IMG/VR virus record: IMGVR_UViG_3300042539_000183
Coordinates: 1-23,781 of that record
Source of the DNA: a virus
DNA: 23,781 nucleotides
Reading direction: 5' to 3' (one strand)
Position numbers and translations under genes: made by a program. The notes under the pieces are model-generated. The model had not been told where the DNA came from and did not search any database. It worked only from the letters and a program-made list of their open reading frames with translations. Within the stretch, counting starts at the first letter, position 1. Every line of letters begins with the position of its first letter. This document shows, piece by piece, positions 13,189 through 23,200 of this stretch.

Positions 13189-13794
13189 ATGGCAAAGCTT
13201 ACTAAGTTAGCAGCTATTAACATCATTCTCTCGAACGTCGGTCAGTCACCTGTTACAAGTATTGATTCCAATAATCCAGCAATTACGCTTGCTGAAAGCA
13301 TTCTGGATGAAGTAACCAATGCCTTGCAGACAGAGCAGTGGCATTTTAATACAGAACAAGACTATCCGTTTGTCCCTGATGTTAATGGGCAAATCACAGT
13401 CCCTTCCAACCTTCTAGCTCTGGACCTTGTCCCCTGGGATGATCGTGACATTGTCATCCGCAATGGCAAGCTCTACGACAAAAAAGATCACACTTATACC
13501 TTTACGGGTACTTTGTATCTCGACGTAGTTTGGTCTTTCGACTTCATTGATTTACCTGAGGTCTTTAAGCAATATGCAGCTATCCGAGCTGCCAACCTGT
13601 TTGCTGGTCGTGCTGTTGGCTCCACCGAAGTTGTCAAATACTCGGAGCGTGAAGAGAGTATTGCCAGAGCTGCTTGTCTTGAGTATGAAACTCGTCAAGC
13701 TGACTACAACATCTTTAGCGATGTTGCTGGTGATACCAGTGTAATTCACTTCCGCCCATATGACGTAGTAACTCGTCCTCGTAGAAACATCTAA
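13189..13794 (+). CDS. Tail tubular protein A (T7 gp11, adaptor)
   Basis: A 201-residue protein, nearly the T7 gp11 length (196). Gp11 forms the adaptor ring between portal and nozzle. Matching features are AINIILSNVGQSPVTSID at the front, ALQTEQWHFNTEQ, LDLVPWDDRDIVIRNGKLYD, the strand and helix around FDFIDLPEVFKQYAAIRAA, FAGRAVGSTE and the C-terminal CLEYETRQADYNIFSDVAGD, which parallels T7 MEYEMDYGGYNMLDGDA. Its A/T-ending codon use differs sharply from the capsid gene. No Shine-Dalgarno sequence precedes the ATG; the leader is the 54-base segment holding the hairpin. Confidence 0.92.
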   Translation: MAKLTKLAAINIILSNVGQSPVTSIDSNNPAITLAESILDEVTNALQTEQWHFNTEQDYPFVPDVNGQITVPSNLLALDLVPWDDRDIVIRNGKLYDKKDHTYTFTGTLYLDVVWSFDFIDLPEVFKQYAAIRAANLFAGRAVGSTEVVKYSEREESIARAACLEYETRQADYNIFSDVAGDTSVIHFRPYDVVTRPRRNI

Positions 13795-13796
13795 CA

Positions 13797-16529
13797 ATGG
13801 CAGCAGTTTCTCAATCAATCCCCAATTTGCTTGGTGGCGTAAGTCAGCAACCAGATCCCATCAAACTTCCGGGTCAAGTAAGAGAAGCTGTCAATGCTTT
13901 TCTTGATCCTACGTTTGGTTGTAAGAAAAGACCTGCCACTGAGTTCATTGCCAAGCTGGCTTCTAACATCCCAGCTACAGCCAAGTGGTTCCCAGTATTC
14001 CGCGATGTCACAGAGAAGTACATCGTCTGCATCTACCGCAACCCCAGTTTGGTTGTTCGTGTGTGGGATGCAATCACTGGAGTAGAGAAGACAGTCACGC
14101 TAAAGCCAGGTGCTGATGCATACCTGTCTTTTACTGACCCAGATAGCCTTACCTATCTCCCACTGGCTGACTACACCCTGATCGCAAACAAGGAACGTGC
14201 GATCACGATGAACGAGGTTGATACTACCGCCAAGCCGGAAGAGGCTTTGGTGATCATCAACTCCGTTGCTTACAACACTACTTATAGCGTTGACCTGTCC
14301 AAGGATGGCGCTGGAGGCTCTCCTGTAAAGGTCTATTCAGCTTCAAAGCTGGAAGTCACCCCAGGCTCCTACGAGGTTGCTGATGGTGGTGTTTGTACGC
14401 AGAACTCTGCCCAAGACCATTCGGTTACCTCTGGCGCTAAGACTGGCCTTCAATTCAGGATCGTCAATCAATGTGCTGCTTACCTCGATACAGCAGCCAA
14501 TGCTTACAGATCCCGCTACACCGTTAGCGTCATCCTGAAGAACGGTGGTGTTGGCTGGCGTGTTGGAGATGAGGTTCAGGTAACCCAGGCTGGCAAGACC
14601 TTTACCGTGCGTGTGTCTGAAGAGACCTTCGTCTACACCTACGCAAGTGATGGCACAGCAACCTACACTACACCTAGTGATGCCACCTCTGGCACTCTGA
14701 CAGTCACCACCATTGTGACTAACCTTCAGAATGCCATTAACGCCATCACTGGTTATTCTGCTTCCTATGTCGGCAATGTTCTGAGGATTAAGCGTACCGA
14801 TACACGTCGCTTCAACCTCTCTGTTCGTGGCGGTATCACGAACAATGCCATGGTCGGCATCAAAAATACTGCTAATGATTTTGCTTTACTGCCTGAGCAG
14901 TGCTTTCCTGATTTTACTGTTCTGGTAAAGAACACGGATAACACTGACTCTGACGACTACTACGTTAAGTTTACGCCTGACGTTGAAGGTGTTCCTGGTT
15001 TGGGTTCATGGGAGGAAACTGTTGCTCCCAACATCTTCACAAACCTGAACCCTTCGACCATGCCTCACGCATTGGTACGACTGGCTAACGGTAATTTTGA
15101 ACTTCAACCACTTGATTCCAGCAGTGCCTTTGGAGGTTGGGCTGGACGTGAGGTAGGTGATGAAAAGACCAACCCGGAGCCTAGCTTTGTTGGTAACTCT
15201 ATCTCCAGCATGTTCTTCTATGCGAACCGACTTGGGTTCCTCAGCGAAGATGCTGTGATCATGAGTCAGCCTGGCGATTACTTCAACTTCTTTGTCCAGT
15301 CTGCATTGACTGTTAGTGATGCTGATCCTATTGACCTGACTGCTGCCTCGACTCAGCCTGCCATCCTTCGACATGCCATTGGCACCTCCAAGGGTCTGCT
15401 GTTGTTTGCCGAGAATGCTCAGTTCCTGATCTCCACTACTGAAGTTGCTTTCGGACCAAGCACCGTCAAGCTGACAGAGATTGCTAACTACAACTATCGC
15501 AGCAACGCCCTCCCCATCAACACTGGTGTGAGTGTGATGTTTGCAACGGAAGCCGATACCTATTCCAAGGTGTTTGAGATGGCTGTTGACTCTGTCGACA
15601 ACCGTCCTCAGGTGGCAGAGAATACCAGGATCATCCCTGAGTACATCCCACCTGGTCTGTCCTGGTCAGCTAATAGCCCCAACAACAGTTTGGTGCTGTT
15701 CGGAGATGGGTCAAAGAACGTGTATAACTTTAAGTTCTACAATAACGGGAACGAGCGACAGATTGCGGGTTGGGGTAAGTGGCAGTTCCCCGCGAACGTG
15801 GTTCTGTTTGGCTGCAACAACGACACCAACTACCTCGTTCAGTATGACGGGACCAACCACTGCCTAACCAGCATGGAGTTGATTGATGACCCAGACACTG
15901 CGCCCGTTCAAACAGCTTTCTCAAAGTTTGTTCCTAGGCTGGATAACCTTGTCTACAAGGCAGATGCCACCATCGTCAGTGGTACTACCCAGGATAAGGT
16001 TTATTTCCCAACAGGTGCTTTTGTCACTGGCTACCAGCCTGTGTTCATGGCTTCTAGCGGGGTAGAGGCTGGAACTTTTGTACGAGCACCAATCAATACT
16101 GATGCATCAGGCAAATATATCTTGATTGATAAAGCTCTTACTGCTGTCAGCTTTGCTATTGGACTTGAGTATCGTCTCCGACTTGATTTGCCAGCCTTCT
16201 ATGTGACCCAGCAGAACAGGGCAGATCGTGTTGACAATCCTATTGTCGAAACTCTTTATCTAGATCTTTATTATTCTGGTCGCTACCAGCTTGTCGTTAA
16301 GAGGACTGGCTACGACGACTTTACCTTTGATATTGACGTTGCTCGTGCGGACCTTTATGGGGCTAACTCAGTTCCCATCGCCGAGGTCTTTACTCAGCAA
16401 TGCCCCATCTATTGCCAAGGCAAGGATGCATTGGTCTCTGTCTATGCAGATGATCCTGTTCCTGCCGCTTTAACCAGCTATGGCTGGCAGGGTCATTACA
16501 ACAAGCGTGGTATTGCTGCTCTTCGTTAA
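13797..16529 (+). CDS. Tail tubular protein B (T7 gp12, nozzle)
   Basis: A 910-residue protein, longer than T7 gp12 (794), in the position of gene 12. It starts SQSIPNLLGGVSQQPDPIKLPGQ, the classic N-terminal motif of this family, then NAFLDPTFGCKKRPATEFI. Further markers are SYLSFTDPDSLTYLPLADYTLIANK-like beta strands (residues about 105-135), an inserted beta-rich domain with YTYASDGTATY and TVTTIVTNLQNAIN, GLGSWEETVAPN, AFGGWAGREVGDEKTNPEPSF, NRLGFLSEDAVIMSQPGDYF, a TAASTQPAILRHAIGTSKG segment and a C-terminal beta domain. The nozzle closes the tail channel and carries the fibres. The gene starts two bases after gp11 and overlaps the next ATG (TAATG). Confidence 0.94.
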   Translation: MAAVSQSIPNLLGGVSQQPDPIKLPGQVREAVNAFLDPTFGCKKRPATEFIAKLASNIPATAKWFPVFRDVTEKYIVCIYRNPSLVVRVWDAITGVEKTVTLKPGADAYLSFTDPDSLTYLPLADYTLIANKERAITMNEVDTTAKPEEALVIINSVAYNTTYSVDLSKDGAGGSPVKVYSASKLEVTPGSYEVADGGVCTQNSAQDHSVTSGAKTGLQFRIVNQCAAYLDTAANAYRSRYTVSVILKNGGVGWRVGDEVQVTQAGKTFTVRVSEETFVYTYASDGTATYTTPSDATSGTLTVTTIVTNLQNAINAITGYSASYVGNVLRIKRTDTRRFNLSVRGGITNNAMVGIKNTANDFALLPEQCFPDFTVLVKNTDNTDSDDYYVKFTPDVEGVPGLGSWEETVAPNIFTNLNPSTMPHALVRLANGNFELQPLDSSSAFGGWAGREVGDEKTNPEPSFVGNSISSMFFYANRLGFLSEDAVIMSQPGDYFNFFVQSALTVSDADPIDLTAASTQPAILRHAIGTSKGLLLFAENAQFLISTTEVAFGPSTVKLTEIANYNYRSNALPINTGVSVMFATEADTYSKVFEMAVDSVDNRPQVAENTRIIPEYIPPGLSWSANSPNNSLVLFGDGSKNVYNFKFYNNGNERQIAGWGKWQFPANVVLFGCNNDTNYLVQYDGTNHCLTSMELIDDPDTAPVQTAFSKFVPRLDNLVYKADATIVSGTTQDKVYFPTGAFVTGYQPVFMASSGVEAGTFVRAPINTDASGKYILIDKALTAVSFAIGLEYRLRLDLPAFYVTQQNRADRVDNPIVETLYLDLYYSGRYQLVVKRTGYDDFTFDIDVARADLYGANSVPIAEVFTQQCPIYCQGKDALVSVYADDPVPAALTSYGWQGHYNKRGIAALR

Positions 16530-16987
16530 TGAATGCTTTTTACCGCAAAGCCACCTTTGCCGATGCATTGCAAGTTGGTTTAAACCTACGAGAAGAAGAC
16601 AGGCGTGAGATTGAAGGCCTTGGTCATTCACCTTTAATCCTCCCTGCTTGCGTTCAGACCAGTCGGGAGAGCGTTGCCTTCTTCGATTCTGATGGGACTA
16701 TTGCAGGGGTCGGTGGCATTTCACCAGACCCCTCTAATGGCGACTATGGGCTCATCTGGATGTTATGCACTCCTGTCATAGCAAACAAGCCCCACACCTT
16801 CGTTAGAGAGGCTCGTCGGTGGCTCTCAGAGCACGAATCAAAGTACAAGCTTCTGTGGAACCTTGCAGACGCAAGGAACCATTATCACCACAAACTGCTC
16901 AGGATGCTTGGTTTCAAGGCTCTTCGGGTAGTCAACACAAGACCATATTTCCTCCCTTATTTGGAGATAGTTAAACTATGTGCTTAG
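16529..16987 (+). CDS. GNAT-like gp13 equivalent
   Basis: A 152-residue protein in the place of T7 gene 13 (138 residues), which is needed for correct assembly of the internal core but is not known to be an enzyme. The visible pattern is that of the GNAT acetyltransferase fold: an N-terminal FYRKATFADALQV strand-helix, a central beta segment (IAGVGGISPDPSNGDYGLIW), a FVREARRWLSEHESKY helix and the terminal HHKLLRMLGFKALRV, typical of the end of this fold. The acetyl-CoA binding loop R/Q-x-x-G-x-G/A is not evident, which fits a non-catalytic structural role. TAATG overlap at the start; the 3' end overlaps gp14 by ten bases. Confidence 0.82.
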   Translation: MNAFYRKATFADALQVGLNLREEDRREIEGLGHSPLILPACVQTSRESVAFFDSDGTIAGVGGISPDPSNGDYGLIWMLCTPVIANKPHTFVREARRWLSEHESKYKLLWNLADARNHYHHKLLRMLGFKALRVVNTRPYFLPYLEIVKLCA

Positions 16988-17703
16988 CAGCAATTGGTAT
17001 TGCAGCTGGTGCTGCTTCTGGAACTGGTGCTGCTGCTTCTCTTGGTGCTGCAATTGTAGGGACTGTTGTTTCTGCAGCTAGTACGGCTGCGGGCATCTAT
17101 CAACAGCAACAGTCGATGGCCTACCAGGCCACAATGAACAATTATCAGGCTCAAGTCTCTGCTCAACAGCAGGATCTTGCCTACAAAAACCAGCAGCGTC
17201 AAACCTATTTCGATAGGCAGCAGCAGGTTATAAAGCATATTGGTGATACCCAAGCACAGCAGGCTTCAATGCTTGCTTATCAGCGCAACCTCTACAACAA
17301 CAACGAAGCAGCTAATAAGGTTTATGTCTCCGAGCAGCAAAAAATGCTTGAAGCTAAGCAGAAAGCTGCCTTCAAATCAGTGGATATTTACGCCAAGCAG
17401 ATTGGAGCCATGGGCAAAGTGCTCAGCACTGGTGCTGTTGGTCAGTCCGTTGGCCTTCTGGCGATGGATCCTGGCCGTCAAGCTGGTCGTGCTATGGCCG
17501 AGCAGTCTGCAAGCCTGCGTAGCGCATCTGATGCAATGACTATTGGTATGTCGTCTGCTCAGAGTCAAAGCGAATCGGCTAACAACCAGGCCCTTTCACG
17601 TGTGATTGCCCCTGTGCAAGCACCACAATTTGCTCCGTCTGCCAGCGGTTTTGGTCAGAATCTTGGCCTTGGCATTCCGTCCTACAACTGGGCTGCAGCG
17701 TAA
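16978..17703 (+). CDS. Internal virion protein, T7 gp14 type
   Basis: A 241-residue protein between gp13 and gp15, as T7 gp14 (196). It begins with a hydrophobic Ala/Gly-rich segment (residues about 3-40, GAASGTGAAASLGAAIVGTVV) that could cross or enter a membrane, followed by a Gln-rich coiled region with QQQ runs and a Gly/Ser-rich end. In T7, gp14 is part of the ejected core and forms an outer-membrane channel; the front here fits this. A Cys at position 2 and no clear signal peptide are noted, so lipoprotein processing is not claimed. The start overlaps gp13 by ten bases and the stop overlaps the gp15 start (TAATG). Confidence 0.85.
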   Translation: MCLAAIGIAAGAASGTGAAASLGAAIVGTVVSAASTAAGIYQQQQSMAYQATMNNYQAQVSAQQQDLAYKNQQRQTYFDRQQQVIKHIGDTQAQQASMLAYQRNLYNNNEAANKVYVSEQQKMLEAKQKAAFKSVDIYAKQIGAMGKVLSTGAVGQSVGLLAMDPGRQAGRAMAEQSASLRSASDAMTIGMSSAQSQSESANNQALSRVIAPVQAPQFAPSASGFGQNLGLGIPSYNWAAA

Positions 17704-20243
17704 TGGCAAGAATCTATGAAACCCAGGACTACGGAGATCTCTTTGAGAGTCACGCTAGGTCTAGGGAGTTTAACCCTGTAGCTTCTTACGATCCGTCTAA
17801 TCAGATCCAACAGCGTACTCAACAGAAGCTCAACGACATCCAGATGCTTGCTCGTGGCGCTCTGCGTCAGTATGAGCTAGATCAGATGTTCCTTCAGGCT
17901 GAGGGTAACAAAGGAGCTCGCAGCTTGTCCCTTTCGAGTACTCAGTCCACAAGCACTACGCAGACTTTTAATTCTCTGCTAGGTCTTTCTAATTTAGCCT
18001 CTAAAACCTATGCAACCATTAATGAGCAGGCTAACAGCTACAGGGCCGATCAGCAGCTGATGGCAAGTGTTGGCTTTGGTATTGATCCTAATATCAAGCT
18101 TACACCTGAACAGCAGCAGATTGAAACTGAAAAGCAGGTTGCTATTAAGGCTGATTCTAAAGCTGCATCAGAGGTTGCAACAGAGCTAAAGCAAGAGGGG
18201 ACCCTTGAAGGTCAGGGTGTTGCTCATGCATTGCAGCAGACAACCGTCTATAATTCTTTGAAAGGAGCGGAAAACAACACCTTTGCTGCCATTGGTGCTT
18301 ACCCGGCTTTCCTAGCTGAATTCAGGAATGCAACTCCTGCAGACAAGCTGCCAAAAACTACTGCTGAAACACAAGCCTACCTCATAGAAGCCAACCGCCT
18401 GTTCTTCCGAATGACGGGAATGAATGAGGCTTCTCATGCAGATAAGGTTCAACTAGCACGCTCAATGGCAGGGACTGGGCAGAACTTTCTGCTTCAGCAA
18501 GTATCCCAAAGCATTAAAATTGAGAAGGACGAAAACCTTGCTGATGCTAAGGCTTATGTCTCGACCGTTGTTGATGCTCATGGTACGGCTGATGGTGTTA
18601 CTGCTCAGGAGGCCTGGAACCGTACCTCTACACGCTATCTTCTAGGCAATGTAGGATATAACGATAATCCTAGAGGTGGTAACAGGGCTGCTCTAGAGAA
18701 TCTATTGCAGGAAGCCGTTGACCAGAAGAATTCCAAGTTCCTTGAAGAGCTTGCTATCGTCGAGAAAGTCCCTGGTAATAAAGGTACTCGTCTTGGTAAA
18801 GAATATGACGACATGTTCGATAAGTATCGTCGTCAACTTCGCCAGCAAGCAGTACAGGATTTCAACCTTGGTGAGGCAGAAGATCGTGTCGAGGTCGGTA
18901 CAATTATGCGCCGCTATATGGAAGATCCAACCAAGCCTGGAGCCCGTCGTCAGACAATTGAGGCTCTTTACGCTAATGGCTCGGAAGATGCTTTGAAGAC
19001 TGCTCAGTCACTGCTTGAGAAGGGCTTCAACTACGACCCCACCAAAGCTCTTGAGCTCGAAGAGATGCGTGCCAATGGTCGTCCTATCGACCAGGATCAA
19101 CTTGATGCTATGCAGCGTCAGGGCATCATATCTGGTGATGAATACAAGCGTTATTCCACTCGCGGTCCAGCTGGTAAGGCGGATAAAGATGTTGATAAGT
19201 TTCTCAAGACCCTGAGTGCCGGTTACAAGGCAGCTATGCAGGGGAATGCTCCAGCTACTGGCCTTACCCAAGAAGTCAAGCTGCAACTTATCTCACGTCA
19301 TCAGCTTTTCATGGACGAGCTTAAGCAGTCCGTGATGATGGAGGTTGGTGTTAATTCTAACCTAGCTAATGACAATGCAGCTCTGTCAAAGCTTGTCGAG
19401 CAGAAGGCTGCAGTTCTGATCAAGCAGCCTCATTATCAGCTTAAGAATGATCCTGAGAAGGGATGGGGGTTTAGCGGTGATCTGACTCCTACCAGGAATC
19501 TGATCAAGGCCAACAGGGGAACTTATTATGACTTCTCTTCGCTGCCTGCTGAAAAGCTATTTGGGCCTAAGATCTCAATCCCACGTAGCCAAGTATCCCT
19601 TGGCCGTGATCGCTTCATCACCTATGACAGCCTCCGTAGTGATGTGCGTCAGGTGTTGGGCGGCAAAGATGCTTCTAACAACACTCGTTTGATCGCTAAG
19701 AAGTTTGGTGTTAGTACGCCTGCCTTTGTTGATCAACAGCTTAAGGCCTATGGCCTGCCCAGTTTGTCTTCCCTTCGGTCGACTCCTGATGGTCAGTCCC
19801 TTATGTCTAGTGCTGATGGTGACATCCCTAATGCCACCCACGGCATGCGTTTGCTCCGTTCGTTCGGCTTCCCGAAAAGGTCTGCTGCTTACCTAGCTGG
19901 CAACATCCAACAGGAGAGTGGATTCACTGGCCGTCGTGAGTGGTACAGCCCCATGAACGATGGATCTGGCCGCAATGGGGGTCTGATCTCGTGGAATCAA
20001 GGGCGCATTCAAGCCCTCGAACGTTACTACGGACGAAACATCAAAGAAATTAGCGAGATTGAGCAGCTCACTTACATGATCAGTGAGATGCGGTCTTCAT
20101 ATAAAGGTGCCTATCGAATCTTTATGAATCCTAATTCTTCGGAGTCAGAGTTGAGGCGAGCCTCATACCTCTACTGGGGATATGGCCATGAAGGCAACCG
20201 GTATGCATATGCCAAAAGTCTAGACAAATACGGACGTATTTAA
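17703..20243 (+). CDS. Internal virion protein gp15-like with C-terminal lysozyme domain
   Basis: An 846-residue protein, between gp14 and gp16 as T7 gp15 (747). Most of it is helical and polar, with RARSREFNP-like start, ARGALRQYELDQMF, and repeats of charged helices. The last 140 residues (about 705-846) form a domain like phage tail lysozyme (Phage_lysozyme2 type): AAYLAGNIQQESGF with probable catalytic Glu738, then GGLISWNQGRIQALERYYG, LTYMISEM, SYKGAYRIF and YLYWGYGHEGN. Such domains locally open peptidoglycan to let the ejection channel through. In T7 this activity sits at the N-terminus of gp16. The gene ends before a terminator-like hairpin. Confidence 0.85.
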   Translation: MARIYETQDYGDLFESHARSREFNPVASYDPSNQIQQRTQQKLNDIQMLARGALRQYELDQMFLQAEGNKGARSLSLSSTQSTSTTQTFNSLLGLSNLASKTYATINEQANSYRADQQLMASVGFGIDPNIKLTPEQQQIETEKQVAIKADSKAASEVATELKQEGTLEGQGVAHALQQTTVYNSLKGAENNTFAAIGAYPAFLAEFRNATPADKLPKTTAETQAYLIEANRLFFRMTGMNEASHADKVQLARSMAGTGQNFLLQQVSQSIKIEKDENLADAKAYVSTVVDAHGTADGVTAQEAWNRTSTRYLLGNVGYNDNPRGGNRAALENLLQEAVDQKNSKFLEELAIVEKVPGNKGTRLGKEYDDMFDKYRRQLRQQAVQDFNLGEAEDRVEVGTIMRRYMEDPTKPGARRQTIEALYANGSEDALKTAQSLLEKGFNYDPTKALELEEMRANGRPIDQDQLDAMQRQGIISGDEYKRYSTRGPAGKADKDVDKFLKTLSAGYKAAMQGNAPATGLTQEVKLQLISRHQLFMDELKQSVMMEVGVNSNLANDNAALSKLVEQKAAVLIKQPHYQLKNDPEKGWGFSGDLTPTRNLIKANRGTYYDFSSLPAEKLFGPKISIPRSQVSLGRDRFITYDSLRSDVRQVLGGKDASNNTRLIAKKFGVSTPAFVDQQLKAYGLPSLSSLRSTPDGQSLMSSADGDIPNATHGMRLLRSFGFPKRSAAYLAGNIQQESGFTGRREWYSPMNDGSGRNGGLISWNQGRIQALERYYGRNIKEISEIEQLTYMISEMRSSYKGAYRIFMNPNSSESELRRASYLYWGYGHEGNRYAYAKSLDKYGRI

Positions 20244-20247
20244 TCAC

Positions 20248-20279
20248 CCCGAGGTTGCGACTTCGGGATCTTTCTTCTG
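20248..20279 (+). terminator. Hairpin terminator candidate between gp15 and gp16
   Basis: CCCGAGGT (20248-20255), loop TGCG, ACTTCGGG (20260-20267): eight base pairs including one G-U wobble, followed by ATCTTTCTTCT, a T-rich tail. It looks like a rho-independent terminator in the 40-base gap. The gp16 ATG comes only five bases after the tail, so gp16 would either need read-through, a new start or use of the hairpin as a processing site; partial termination would set the lower gp16 level. Confidence 0.6.
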
Positions 20280-20283
20280 AGAA

Positions 20284-23200
20284 ATGCCCGATTACATTGA
20301 TCAATTATTTGACGCCAATAAACCTCAAGAACCATCTGGACCTGCTGGTGCTGATCTTGAGAGTGCGTTAATTAAGGATAACGAAGAGCTGGTTGCAGCA
20401 CAGCAGCCACAACAGTCGAAGGTTCTAAAGCCGCAGCCGTCACCTGTCCAACCCCGTCAACAGGTCAAAGGCGGTCAAGACATGATCCAGACTGGCGCCA
20501 AATGGGTTGAACAAAACATTGGCATTCCTCTTGAGGATACCATTGATAACTTGTTCCAAGGTAACAAGAGAACTCCTGATCAAGTAGCCAGAGATCGTGC
20601 CAAGCGTGATCAAGACATGGCTCGTCAGCTTGGTCAACAGAAGACGATCAACGACCTTCCAGGACCTGCCAAGGCAGTCTTGGCTCCTGTTGTAGAGACT
20701 GGTCGGACCATTGCCGGTGCCGCCACTGGAGCTGCTGAGAGCACTCTCAATACGCTTGAGTTTGCCGCTGATGTGGGTCGAGCTATCAACCCCTTTGCCC
20801 ATCTTGCTGGTATTCCTGAGAAGGAGAACGTCTTCTCGAACAAATACGAGTGGGCACGTTGGGATCTTGGCCGTAATGAGGTTGGGGCACAAAGTACGGC
20901 TGGCAAGATCGCTCAGGATCTCCTGGAGTTTGCCGCTCTAGCGGCTGGAACTGGTGGCTTTGGATCTTTGAAGGGCATCCCTTCTCTGGTCAAGAGCACC
21001 CCAGGCACCCTTGCTAAGACAGGCCTCCTGGTTAAGTCTGGTGCCTATCAGGCTCTCCGCTCCTCCCCTGCTGAGCTTGCTATTGCACTTCGTGGTGAGG
21101 GTGGTCTCTCCAATACATTGCGTGATGCAGGGTTTCCCCAATGGGCTACGCCCCTTGCTGTAGACCCTAACGATTCTGGTGTCACCCTTGCTGCAAAAGG
21201 TCTTGTAGAGGCTGGCCTAGTGGGTCTGCCCCTGAGCATGGCTGCAGATGTCCTTGAACCGTTCTTTAAAGGTCGAGTAGCTCGTGAGGCTGCAATCGCA
21301 GCTAAGGCTACTCCTGAGCAAGCTGATGCTGCAGCTGTTAATGAGACGCTGCAGAGTCTTAGGGACACTATTCCTAATGCTCAGACAGTAAGACTTGATA
21401 GTACTGCCTATTTGGATTCTCTTCAACTTGCTAACGAGGCTAATCCGCAGGGTGCGTGGAGAACCTTGGAAGTCCCTTCAGAGGTTCTGTCAACTGGTCG
21501 TCCAGTGATGACTGACAATATTGCTGGGATCCTTGATGTCAATGGAGAAATGCATGGCATCACCGGAATTGAAACAGCTGCTGTGGGTGAGTGGAAAGCC
21601 TTTGCTAGGCGTATGTCTGAAGAGGGTGTCACCCAATTCAGCATCATTGCCGAGCGTCCTGGTCAGAATCTTGATGATGCGCTATCTGAGTTAGGTTATC
21701 GAGTAGTTGCTACCTCCCCACAGGATTACAACTATGTCACGGCTCGTGGTTTACAGGCTTATGCAGATCAAGCAGATCTATCGACATACGGCGCACGTAT
21801 CCGGCACTATGTTTTTGACCCCAATGCTGATTTTGATTTTGGTGGGTCCTTCGATACATACAGCGAGGCTCTAAATTATCAACGCGCAACAGCAGCTTCT
21901 CTTAGTGATCTTGATCTTGGAGCTATTGAAAACATTGCTGAGGTCCGTCGTCTTCCACCAGAACAGCAACTCATTTGGTATGACCGTCAGCCGCGAGGCA
22001 CCCCGTTCTTTGAATTGGGAGTCGATGCTCAAATAGCGCGTGAAGGTCGTGCCGTAAGAATTCACCAGCTTCCTAATGGAACAAAGGTCAAATTCCTATT
22101 TACGCAAGAACGACGTGGATTAAATCAAGGTGATAGCCTTTCTCAAATCCCTGCTATCGATGTTGAGTTCGGTGTTACAGGCGAACGGGGACTGGAGCTG
22201 TATGGCACACGAGTGGTCACTTGGTTTAACCGTGTAGCTCGTGATGAGATCGAGCCCGGAACAGTACTATTTAACACCCCCGCTCGTAACCAATACGGAC
22301 GAGGTGAGAGTGCTGCTCAAGAACGTCGTAGGTTGGCTGACCCTGAATTCCGTCGTAGAGAAACACTTTATCGTAGAGCCGGTTTTTCTCATGGTATTGA
22401 AGATGCCAGGGGTTATATGCAGCAATTCGCTGTTGTACGTCACAGTCCAACTGGGAGCGGTAAGTTTTTAGAGCCTCTCCGTGTAGAGCTTACCAATTCG
22501 CGTACATTTGACGAGTTTGCAAATACTTCTGATATTTATCAGCAGGTCATGGCCCAGCGTAATCCATTTAGGCTGGCTCGTGACTTCCTTGCGATAAGCA
22601 ATAATCATTCAGCAGCAAGAAGTGCTGGTATTGCACGCCTGATGCGGAGTTCTAGCATGGGTGTTCCTGTTACCTGGGATGATGCAGCTGCTGTTGTGCC
22701 GGAGCTATTCACTCCAGGCACTCGTGACATTAGTCAACTTGGCCAGGTAGATCTTTCCGGGATCCTCAGAAGCCTAGATCCTATTGACTCGGCTTTTGGA
22801 TCTCCTAACACTACTACCAATTACTTTGACCCATTCACTGGCAGCTTTGTCAATCAAGGTTATGCAGTGGCTATTGATGGTATAGAGCTCACTGATTTTA
22901 CTCAAGAAGGTATTGATTCTTTCTTTGCTCGTAGTGCAGGGATCTTTAGCAGAAGTGATACTGCTCTTGAAATTGGTTTTAGGGAAGGCGCTCCTTATGC
23001 GCGTCCTGTACGCCTCATTGAGGATGCGACAGAAGCTAACGGCCTTGGTGTTCTGTTTGATCAACCGCATGTTACCCGTACTTCAGATGGTCGTCAGTCT
23101 CCGACTTTTGGTTCAGACAACCTCCGTCATACCCAAGGTCAACACCTTGCTTCCACCTACGGTGTCCCTGTAGAACCGAGGCTTGTTACACCTACTGAGG

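Noticed and set aside
13132-13190. Frameshifted minor capsid protein as in T7 gp10B
   Set aside because: No slippery sequence was seen near the stop, tandem stops follow, and no extended frame leads into the gap.
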